Source: Oscillospiraceae bacterium | GTDB lineage: Bacteria; Bacillota; Clostridia; Oscillospirales; Ruminococcaceae | Direction of reading: 5' to 3' | Length of the DNA stretch: 64,000 nt | Assembly (NCBI GenBank): GCA_014799385.1 | Contig: JAAVIC010000009.1 | Location: 1 to 64,000 of the forward strand | Shown here: positions 38,288 through 45,560 of the stretch, piece after piece | Layout of the letters: every line of letters begins with the position of its first letter | How positions within the stretch are numbered: the stretch's first letter is position 1 | The notes under the pieces: generated by a model | The model's input: the letters and a program-made list of their open reading frames with translations, nothing else | The model's database searches: none | Told to the model about the DNA's origin: nothing | Program-made: the position numbers and the translations under genes

Positions 38288-40540
38288 TTGGATATTAAAT
38301 CTACGATCGGTAAAATCAAGCAGCTTGCCGAAAGCGGTGCGGACATCTCGGGCTGTTCTCTTGAAGAGGTATTCGCGCGGGTATATCGGGCAACGCAGAA
38401 AACGCTTGGAATCACGCCGTTTGACGAGCAGCTTGCCGCCGCGCTCCACCTTTCCGAGGGGAAAATGGTGCAGATGCAGACGGGCGAGGGAAAGACGCTT
38501 ACGGCGGTGTTTGCGGCTTGTTATGCCGCGCTTGGCGGGGAGAATGTCCATATTCTTACGTTCAATGACTATCTGGCGCGGCGCGACTGCGGCTGGATGC
38601 GCCCTATCTATGATGAAATGGGAGTTTCGCTCGGCTGCATAACCGAGGACACTCCGCGAAACGAACGCGCCGAGTTATACCGCAGGCAAGTGGTATACAC
38701 CACCGCGAAAGAGGCGGGATTCGACTATCTTCGTGACTTCGTATGTTTTGACACAAGCGAGATGGTGTTCCCGGAAAAACTTAACTTCGCTATCGTGGAC
38801 GAGGCGGACAGTATCTTGATTGACGAGGCACGGATTCCACTTGTTATCGCGGGAGATGTCGCCGTGCGCGAAAACGGTGATATGCGCGGGATTTATGAAA
38901 AACTCGCGGATTTTACAGATACGGATTTCGAGCCGGACGAGGATACTCGCAACGTGTATCTCACCGATTCGGGCGCGGACAAGGCGGAAGAGCTGTTTGG
39001 CTGCGATATTTACGATGCGGAGAACGCGGGACTGCTGGCGAAAATTTGCGCGTGCCTGAAAGCACGGGACGTCCTCACGGAAAATAAAGACTACATCGTC
39101 AAGGACGGCGCAATTATATTGATAGACGAGTTTACGGGGCGCGCCGCACCGGGACGGGTTTTCCCCGGAGAGCTGCAAGCCGCCGCCGAGGCAAAGCACA
39201 ACCTCAAAATTACCTCGCGCGGGCGGATTATGGGCAACATCGCGCTGCAATACTTCGTACGGCTTTATCCAAAGCTGTCGGGAATGTCGGGCACTGCAGA
39301 AAGCGCGCGCGAGGAGTTTGAGAAGTTCTACGGTATCCTCACCGAGGTGATTCCGACAAGGCTGCCGTGCAAGCGCGTTGACGAACCGTTGGAGCTGTAT
39401 TATGACGCGGAGGAAAAGCGCGGAAAAATCATAGCGGCGATCCGCGAATCGCACGAAAAGGGTGCGCCCGTGCTTGTCGGAACGGCAAGCATTTCCGAGA
39501 GCGAATCACTTGCCGAGGATTTGCGCAAAATCGGTATCGAGTGCAGCGTTCTGAACGCTAAAAACAACGCCGATGAGGCGAAAATCATCGCCGCCGCAGG
39601 AGAACGCGGCGCGGTGACGATTTCCACGAATATGGCGGGGCGCGGCGTAGATATCAAGCTCGGCGGCGAGGACGGTCACGACAAGGAATTCGTGACAGAC
39701 GCGGGCGGGCTGTTGGTTATCGCGACTTCAATGCGTGAAAGCTCGCGAATCACCCAACAATTACGCGGACGCGCGGGGCGTCAGGGCGACCCCGGAAAAA
39801 GCCGTTTCTTCGCATCTCCGGACGATGAGATTATGTTGAAATTCGACCTCAAGGGCTTATGCGGAAGGCATTACCCCACTAAGAAAATCGAGGGCAAAAT
39901 CACGGATAAAGCGGTTCTACGTGAGGCGGAACGCGTTCAGAGAATCTCCGAGGGGGATACTTTTGACGACCGCGTAAACCTGATGAAATACACGATGATC
40001 GGTGAAAAGCACCGCGAGCTGACGTTCCGCCGCAGACAGTCGCTGCTTGACGGCACGTACAACAGCGAGTTCTGGCAAAAATCGGATTTGTACGAAAAAG
40101 CGGCGGCGAAGTTCCCCGAAGAGGAGCTGCAAACGCTGCAAAATCATATTCTGGCGGCTCTGCTGAACGAGTTCTGGTGCGATTATCTGGACTATACGGT
40201 ATATCTGCGCGAGGGAATCCATTTAACGCAGATTGCGGGGCGGAATCCCGCCGAGGAATATAACATCGCGTGCGAGGAGTATTACAACTCCGCCGCCGAA
40301 TCAATTCCCGAGCGTATGGGCGAAAAACTCGCGGAGGTCCTCGAATGTGACAACCTCGCGGATTACAAGCTCGATACTCCCTCTAAAATCTACACCTATC
40401 TGTTGGACGATATGGGCGAGGAATTTAAGGCAAAGCCTATTCTGTCGGGAGTGTTCTCCGAGGGCTACGAGCCGGGAGAGAGCGATAAATCCGGTGATTC
40501 GGAGAAGAAAAAAGGATTTTTCAGGCGGCTGTTCGGTTAG
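38288..40540 (+). CDS. SecA-like preprotein translocase ATPase (possible SecA2)
   Basis: 750 residues. DEAD motor: FDEQLAAALHLSEGKMVQMQTGEGKT (Walker A about residues 57-65), the VDEADSILIDEARIPL segment (Walker B), TNMAGRGVDIKLGG and QLRGRAGRQGDPG. The preprotein-crosslinking, wing and scaffold domains are present but it is shorter than housekeeping SecA (about 830-900) and lacks the C-terminal cysteine-rich zinc tail, ending GFFRRLFG. This suggests an accessory SecA. Start is TTG 38288, after GGAGGAAAATC. No SecY2 or accessory Sec protein is adjacent. It could still be the only SecA if the genome has no other. Confidence 0.85.
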   Translation: MDIKSTIGKIKQLAESGADISGCSLEEVFARVYRATQKTLGITPFDEQLAAALHLSEGKMVQMQTGEGKTLTAVFAACYAALGGENVHILTFNDYLARRDCGWMRPIYDEMGVSLGCITEDTPRNERAELYRRQVVYTTAKEAGFDYLRDFVCFDTSEMVFPEKLNFAIVDEADSILIDEARIPLVIAGDVAVRENGDMRGIYEKLADFTDTDFEPDEDTRNVYLTDSGADKAEELFGCDIYDAENAGLLAKICACLKARDVLTENKDYIVKDGAIILIDEFTGRAAPGRVFPGELQAAAEAKHNLKITSRGRIMGNIALQYFVRLYPKLSGMSGTAESAREEFEKFYGILTEVIPTRLPCKRVDEPLELYYDAEEKRGKIIAAIRESHEKGAPVLVGTASISESESLAEDLRKIGIECSVLNAKNNADEAKIIAAAGERGAVTISTNMAGRGVDIKLGGEDGHDKEFVTDAGGLLVIATSMRESSRITQQLRGRAGRQGDPGKSRFFASPDDEIMLKFDLKGLCGRHYPTKKIEGKITDKAVLREAERVQRISEGDTFDDRVNLMKYTMIGEKHRELTFRRRQSLLDGTYNSEFWQKSDLYEKAAAKFPEEELQTLQNHILAALLNEFWCDYLDYTVYLREGIHLTQIAGRNPAEEYNIACEEYYNSAAESIPERMGEKLAEVLECDNLADYKLDTPSKIYTYLLDDMGEEFKAKPILSGVFSEGYEPGESDKSGDSEKKKGFFRRLFG

Positions 40541-40541
40541 T

Positions 40542-40617
40542 GCAAATTGCGAAAGTAAGCTCGGCTAGTGCGGATGAAAATTTCAAAGCAATTTTCGTCT
40601 GCACGGTTCGTAATTTG
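40542..40617. repeat. Palindromic repeat element (short variant)
   Basis: Ends GCAAATTGCGAA (40542-40553) and TTCGTAATTTG (40607-40617). One arm, GCGGATGAAAAT...ATTTTCGTCTGC. The second arm has collapsed to AAGCTCGGCTAG. It starts two bases after the SecA-like stop. Confidence 0.7.
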
Positions 40618-40649
40618 ACATTTAGATAAATAAAAAAGGGGTGAGCGAT

Positions 40650-42023
40650 TTGTCGAAATTCGGCGAAACGGTCTGCGCGATTGCCACTCCGCCCGCCGTG
40701 GGAGGAATCTCCGTAGTGCGGATTTCGGGAGAACGCGCGTTTGACATTGCGGCAAAGGTTTTCAAGCCCGTTTCGGGCAAAAAAATAACCGAAATGCGCG
40801 GCTATACGGCGGCATACGGGCAGATTTACGATGACGGAAAATACATTGATGACGGCGTGATTCTGGTATTTCGCGCGCCGCACTCCTACACGGGCGAGGA
40901 CGTGTGCGAAATCTCGTGTCACGGCGGAATTTATGTTACGCGGCGGCTGCTTACCGCGTGTCTGAAAGCGGGCGCAGGCCCGGCTGGCGCGGGAGAGTTC
41001 ACCAAACGTGCGCTGCTTAACGGCAAGATGTCGCTGACGCAAGCCGAGGCGGTCGCGGATATAATTTCGGCGCAAGGCGAACAGAGCCTTGCTTGCTCAA
41101 ACGTTCAGCGCGAGGGGGCGCTGTTCCGCCGCGCGGAGAAAATCTCCGAGATGATTCTCGAAATTTCCGCGCAGATTTCCGCGTGGATAGATTATCCCGA
41201 TGACGATACTCCCGCAGTTACGGAGGAGTGGCTGGTTGAGAAAATCACTGCCGTGAAATCGGAGCTTGACGAGCTGCTTGCGGACTACGATACGGGGCGG
41301 ATAATCCGCGAGGGAATTTCCTGCGCGATTGTCGGCAAGCCCAATGTCGGGAAATCCACCATTATGAACGCGCTTTTGGGTCACCGCCGAAGTATCGTCA
41401 GCGACATTGCGGGAACAACGCGCGATGTAGTGGAGGAAACCGCCAATATCGAGGGAGCGGTGCTGCGGCTGTGCGACTGCGCGGGAATCCGCGAAACCGA
41501 GGACGAGGTGGAGAAAATCGGCGTGGAGCTTGCGCTTGAAAAACTCCGTAACGCGGATATCGTACTGGCGGTTTTTGACGGCTCGACCGAGCTTTCGGAC
41601 GAGGACAGGCGGCTATTCGGGCTGTTGAAGAATAAAAAGATTGTCGCGTTGGTAAACAAGTCCGACCTTGAAACCAAATTGGATTTCGAGGAGTTGAAAT
41701 CCCGATTCGGAGAGGTTGTACAAATCACCGCGAAGGACGAGAAAAGCGCGGAGATTCTTGGCAGAGAAATAATTAAACGGCTGAATCTCGCGAATTTCAA
41801 CGCGGACGCGGGTTTTATCGCGAACGAACGACAAAGAGCGTGCGTGTTACGCGCTGCGGACGAAGTGAACGAGGCATCGCTTGCTGTGCGGCTCGGAGTT
41901 ACTCCCGACGCGATTGGAGTAAGTCTTGAACAAGCGTTGGACGCGATTTACGAGCTTTCGGGGAAATCCGCCTCCGAGGAGGTTATCGCGGGGGTTTTCG
42001 AGAGATTTTGCGTAGGGAAATAA
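40650..42023 (+). CDS. mnmE: tRNA modification GTPase MnmE
   Basis: 457 residues. N-terminal tetrahydrofolate-binding domain (DTIAAIATPP equivalent: ETVCAIATPPAVGGISVVRISG), helical domain, then the inserted G domain with GKPNVGKSTIMNALLG (G1), IAGTTRD (G2), DCAGIRETEDEVE (G3) and NKSD (G4), and the C-terminal FCVGK carrying the conserved cysteine. With MnmG it modifies U34 of certain tRNAs. Start is taken as TTG 40650 because GGGGTGA sits just ahead; GTG 40641 overlaps that site. It lies upstream of the TrkA-type genes. Confidence 0.95.
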   Translation: MSKFGETVCAIATPPAVGGISVVRISGERAFDIAAKVFKPVSGKKITEMRGYTAAYGQIYDDGKYIDDGVILVFRAPHSYTGEDVCEISCHGGIYVTRRLLTACLKAGAGPAGAGEFTKRALLNGKMSLTQAEAVADIISAQGEQSLACSNVQREGALFRRAEKISEMILEISAQISAWIDYPDDDTPAVTEEWLVEKITAVKSELDELLADYDTGRIIREGISCAIVGKPNVGKSTIMNALLGHRRSIVSDIAGTTRDVVEETANIEGAVLRLCDCAGIRETEDEVEKIGVELALEKLRNADIVLAVFDGSTELSDEDRRLFGLLKNKKIVALVNKSDLETKLDFEELKSRFGEVVQITAKDEKSAEILGREIIKRLNLANFNADAGFIANERQRACVLRAADEVNEASLAVRLGVTPDAIGVSLEQALDAIYELSGKSASEEVIAGVFERFCVGK

Positions 42024-42039
42024 CAGGAGTAATTAGAAT

Positions 42040-42663
42040 ATGGATATATTGGTAATAGGCTGCGGAATGGTTGGCTCGGCGCTTGCCGAAACGCTGGACA
42101 AAAAAGGACACGATGTGTCGGTAATCGACAAGGTGAGCGCGAAGTTCGATTCGCTTTCACCAAGCTTTGGCGGATTTACGACAGTCGGCGTTCCGATTGA
42201 CTGCGATGTGTTGAAACGTGCGGGAATCCAGACTTGTGACGCGCTGTTTGCCGTGACTGCTCAGGACGATATGAATATTATGGTGTCACAATTAGCGCGG
42301 ACGATGTTCAATGTTCCGAAAATTTTCGCGCGAATCACCGATATTGAGAAAGGCAAGGTCTTTGAGGAGCTGGGAATCAACGTGATTTGCCCGACCAAAC
42401 TTACCGTAAGCGCGGCTTGCGCGGCGATTGAGGAGGATAAGTCCACCGAAAGCGATGTGATAAACTTTGAGAATCACACGGTGATGTTTACCAAGCTGGA
42501 TCTTCCCGAGCAGCTTATCGAGGGCGCGCCCGATGATATTGAGTACGAAAACGAGGAAGTGCTGTTCGGCATAATCCGCAAAAATTCTGGGTTTATAATG
42601 TATCGCGGTCAGCCGCTGACATTCGCCGAGGGCGACAAGCTGATTTTTGCGCGGAAAGCGTAA
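42040..42663 (+). CDS. TrkA/KtrA-type potassium channel regulator, first copy
   Basis: 207 residues: N-terminal RCK/TrkA-N Rossmann domain (VIGCGMVGSALAETL, residues 5-19, binds NAD(H) or ATP) and a C-terminal TrkA-C-like domain (about 130-207). Such proteins gate TrkH/KtrB potassium transporters in the membrane. It starts 16 bases after mnmE. Here the two TrkA-type genes occur together without a TrkH/KtrB gene in this window. The nucleotide-binding loop has the extra Cys of GCGMVG, otherwise normal. Confidence 0.85.
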   Translation: MDILVIGCGMVGSALAETLDKKGHDVSVIDKVSAKFDSLSPSFGGFTTVGVPIDCDVLKRAGIQTCDALFAVTAQDDMNIMVSQLARTMFNVPKIFARITDIEKGKVFEELGINVICPTKLTVSAACAAIEEDKSTESDVINFENHTVMFTKLDLPEQLIEGAPDDIEYENEEVLFGIIRKNSGFIMYRGQPLTFAEGDKLIFARKA

Positions 42664-42744
42664 AGCGGTGCGGTTGAGTTATAGTCCACTGTTTGGGATA
42701 CGAGTTAAGCGCGTTATAACCAAAACAACATTTTGGTGATTAGT

Positions 42745-42855
42745 GCAAATTCAAAACGCGAGCGGGGCATAACATCACGAAGTGGTGTTATGGCTCGCTC
42801 AGCGGGTACAAACGAAATTGTATTGCAATTTTCGTTTGCGCGGTTTTGAATTTGC
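42745..42855. repeat. Palindromic repeat element, tandem copy 1
   Basis: Ends GCAAATTCAAAA (42745-42756) and TTTTGAATTTGC (42844-42855). Arm 1 is GCGAGC-enclosed CATAACATCAC gaa GTGGTGTTATG. Arm 2 is CAAACGAAA...TTTTCGTTTG. Preceded by the module GCGCGTTATAACCAAAACAACATTTTGGTGATTAGT (split here for length: it runs 42709-42744). Followed by TATCTAGAT. Confidence 0.85.
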
Positions 42856-42960
42856 TATCTAGATGTTGTTGGTAGTTAGTTGTTGGGTTTATAAACTAAA
42901 TCCGCTGTTTTGGATGAAGTTTCGGCGCGTTATAACAAAAGCAACATTTTGGTGATTAGT

Positions 42961-43072
42961 GCAAATTCAAAACGCGAGTGAGGCATAACACCACGAAGTG
43001 GTGTTATGGCTCGCTCAGCGAGCACAGATAAAATCCGCAAAGCGGATTTTATCTGTGCGGTTTTGAATTTGC
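42961..43072. repeat. Palindromic repeat element, tandem copy 2
   Basis: Ends identical to the previous copy (42961-42972 and 43061-43072), same upstream module and same TATCTAGA tail. Arm 1 is nearly the same (CATAACACCAC gaa GTGGTGTTATG: a C/G pair change keeps pairing). Arm 2 is entirely different: AGATAAAATCCGC aaa GCGGATTTTATCT. The region 42664-43091 holds no gene. Confidence 0.85.
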
Positions 43073-43091
43073 TATCTAGATAAGGAGTAAT

Positions 43092-43757
43092 ATGAAGGCT
43101 ATTATTGTTGGCGGCGGAAAGGTGGGGTTCTACCTCGCGAAAACGTTGCTGGAACACGGTGATTACTCGATTACGATAATCGAGCAGGACAAAGAGAGCA
43201 GCCGACACTGCGCGAATAATCTCGACGCGGAGGTAAGCTGCGGAAACGGCACAACGGTGGAGGCTCTCGAAGCTTGCGGCGCGGCAAAGGCGGATTGCGT
43301 TATCGCGGTTATGGGTCTGGACGAGAGCAATCTCGTGTGCTGTCAGATCGCGAAGCAGAGGTTCGGGGTGAAAAAGACGATCGCAAAGGTCAACAATCCC
43401 AAAAACGCGGACGCGCTGAAAGACCTCGGCGTGGATATTGTAATTTCCGCGACGGATAATATTATTCAGCTTCTCGACCACGAAATCGACCTCTCCGCGA
43501 TGAAAAAGCTGATGAAGCTGGATGGCGAGGAAGCGTCGATGATGGAGATCACGATTCCCAAAAACTATTCGTTGGAGGGAAAAAAGCTGTCCGAGCTGGC
43601 GATTCCGGATACCTGTAACTTAGCGTGCATTTCGCGCGGCGGAAGAACCATAATTCCGCGCGGTAATACCACGCTTTGTAGCGGCGATACGGTGCTTGTC
43701 GTAATGATGAACTCCGCGGAAAAGGAGCTGCGCAAGGTGCTTAAAATAAAAGACTAA
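43092..43757 (+). CDS. TrkA/KtrA-type potassium channel regulator, second copy
   Basis: 221 residues with VGGGKVGFYLAKTLLEHG (Rossmann glycine loop, residues 5-22), IEQDKE (the acidic residue at the end of strand 2 that binds the ribose of NAD) and a TrkA-C domain (about 140-221). It is a diverged paralogue of the protein at 42040. Paired TrkA-type regulators may bind different nucleotides or form a hetero-ring. Preceded by AAGGAGTAAT. It begins 20 bases after a repeat element, so transcription from mnmE would have to cross two tandem palindromic elements. Confidence 0.87.
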   Translation: MKAIIVGGGKVGFYLAKTLLEHGDYSITIIEQDKESSRHCANNLDAEVSCGNGTTVEALEACGAAKADCVIAVMGLDESNLVCCQIAKQRFGVKKTIAKVNNPKNADALKDLGVDIVISATDNIIQLLDHEIDLSAMKKLMKLDGEEASMMEITIPKNYSLEGKKLSELAIPDTCNLACISRGGRTIIPRGNTTLCSGDTVLVVMMNSAEKELRKVLKIKD

Positions 43758-43767
43758 GGAGAAGAAT

Positions 43768-44595
43768 ATGGGACTTTTTGGAAAGAAAAATAAGGACGAG
43801 GAAATCCGCGCAACGGAGTTCACGAATGTCGGAGCGTTCAGCGGGTTTGTTCTGTTGAACGAACCCGAGTGGGACAAAAAACAGTTCCTCGCGGATTTTA
43901 AGGCGGACTGGGGAATCGAGCTTGAGGACGAGGGCAGCGCGGAAAATCCCGATGACGATATAGCGGTGTTCGCGCATATCGGGGAGCTTACCTTGATGGT
44001 GGGATTTACACCCGTACCCGTTCCATACGGTGAGGCGGAGATTTGGGCGCAGGCAAATTACCGTTGGGCGGAGGCGGTTGATGTCGCTAAGGCTCATAAG
44101 GCAACGCTGCTTGTTGGTGTTAAGGGCGATAACGAACACCTGCTTGACAAGGCGAAGCTGTATGTAAAGGCAGTTGCTACCGCGCTGAATCAAAAGCACG
44201 CAACGGGCTACTACGACCCCCGAATAGTTTATGAACCGGAGTGGTATCGCAGGTTCGCGCTTGCGGCGCACGAGTATGACGCTTTTCCGTCAATGAATCT
44301 TATCTGGTACGGAATGTACACCGACCGCAAGCAAGTGGGAATTTACACATTGGGGATGCGCCGTTTCGGCAAAGAGGAGATGGAAGTGCTGATTCCGAGC
44401 AAGGAAATGCAGTCCGTCAGACCCGGCGATATTATTGAGTTTCTGTCGGATATTGTGGATTACGTTATTATGGAGGACGTTACGTTCCGTGACGGTGAAA
44501 CGGTAGGTCCGACCGCCGAGGAAAAGCACCCGATAACATTCGGTAAGGGCGTTGGCATTGACGGAAATTCGCTTAAAATCGGTTACATTATTTAA
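43768..44595 (+). CDS. DUF4261-domain protein, copy 1
   Basis: 275-residue soluble protein. Starts MGLFGKKNKDEE, then GFVLLNEPEWDKKQFLADFKADWGIELED, which matches the DUF4261 family; the C-terminal part contains GMRRFGKEEMEVL. Function of the family is unknown. It is located 10 bases after the second TrkA-type gene with AAGGAGAAGAAT before the ATG. A close paralogue follows at 44738. Tandem duplication with divergence suggests partly different roles, perhaps sensing or binding of related partners. Confidence 0.8.
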   Translation: MGLFGKKNKDEEIRATEFTNVGAFSGFVLLNEPEWDKKQFLADFKADWGIELEDEGSAENPDDDIAVFAHIGELTLMVGFTPVPVPYGEAEIWAQANYRWAEAVDVAKAHKATLLVGVKGDNEHLLDKAKLYVKAVATALNQKHATGYYDPRIVYEPEWYRRFALAAHEYDAFPSMNLIWYGMYTDRKQVGIYTLGMRRFGKEEMEVLIPSKEMQSVRPGDIIEFLSDIVDYVIMEDVTFRDGETVGPTAEEKHPITFGKGVGIDGNSLKIGYII

Positions 44596-44685
44596 TGCGG
44601 ATAGTTATAGAGCTATAACCAAAATCCACTGTTCGGAGTTCGGGTTACTAACGTTATAACCAAAAGCAAGTTATTGGTGATTAGT

Positions 44686-44716
44686 GCAAATTTCATCTGT
44701 GTGGTTTTGAATTTGC
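44686..44716. repeat. Remnant of a palindromic repeat element
   Basis: The left module and GCAAAT end (44686) are joined directly to ATCTGTGTGGTTTTGAATTTGC, the right part of a copy like the one at 42961. It looks like an internal deletion between the left end and the second arm. Confidence 0.65.
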
Positions 44717-44737
44717 TATTAAAATAAGGAGGATATT

Positions 44738-45559
44738 ATGGGACTTTTTGGAAAGAAGAAAAAGGAAGAGCATCACGAGCCGGAGGAGCAGGATCACGTT
44801 GGTTCGTTTAACGGATTCGTGCTGCTGAACGCGGAGGAATGGGACAAGGAGAAGTTCATTGCCGATTTCAAGGAGAACTGGGGAATTGAGCTTTCCGAAA
44901 CCAATGAAAACGGCGAGAAACTTGAAGGCGCGGGCGAACTGCTTTTCGCGCAGACGGGCGCGTATACCGTTGTGGTAGGATACATCGGCACGCCTATTCC
45001 CGATGGTGAGGCTGAACACTGGGCGGGCGCAAACTTTATGTGGAAAGAAGCAGTAGAAGTCGTAAGCACCCACAAGGCGCAGCTTATTGTGAGCATTTTC
45101 GGCGGCGATGACAATCTGCTTGAAAAGGGCACGCTGTTCGTGAAAGCGGTCTGCACGGCGCTCAAACAAGACCATGCGATTGCGTTCTATGATGACGGAA
45201 TCGTTTTCTCGCCGCAGCAGTATCTGGATTTCTCGGAAATGATGGAGGACGGCAGTTATCCGATCCTTAACTGGATATGGTATGGAATCTTCGCCGATGA
45301 GAAGCGCGCGGGAATCTATACATACGGAATGCGGCGGTTCGGAAAAGAGGAGATGGAGGTCATCGTTGACCGCGAAAACGTTGATCTCAACGCAATACGC
45401 GGATTTTTGCTGAATATCACATCTTATGTTCTTTATGAAGATGTAACGCTGAAGGACGGCGAAACCATCGGATTTTCCGCAGAACAGAAGCTGAAAATCA
45501 CGCTCGGCCCGGGGCTTGGCGTTCACGGAAATACGCTTAAAATAGAGTACGGAGAGTAA
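44738..45559 (+). CDS. DUF4261-domain protein, copy 2
   Basis: 273 residues, same architecture as the gene at 43768 (MGLFGKKKKEE, GFVLLNAEEWDKEKFIADFKENWGIELSE, and GMRRFGKEEMEVI). The duplicates share identical stretches at both ends but differ in the middle and in the last 60 residues. AAGGAGGATATT precedes the ATG. The FtsA-like gene begins one base after its stop codon, so this copy is coupled to a cell-division-type gene. Confidence 0.8.
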   Translation: MGLFGKKKKEEHHEPEEQDHVGSFNGFVLLNAEEWDKEKFIADFKENWGIELSETNENGEKLEGAGELLFAQTGAYTVVVGYIGTPIPDGEAEHWAGANFMWKEAVEVVSTHKAQLIVSIFGGDDNLLEKGTLFVKAVCTALKQDHAIAFYDDGIVFSPQQYLDFSEMMEDGSYPILNWIWYGIFADEKRAGIYTYGMRRFGKEEMEVIVDRENVDLNAIRGFLLNITSYVLYEDVTLKDGETIGFSAEQKLKITLGPGLGVHGNTLKIEYGE

Positions 45560-45560
45560 A

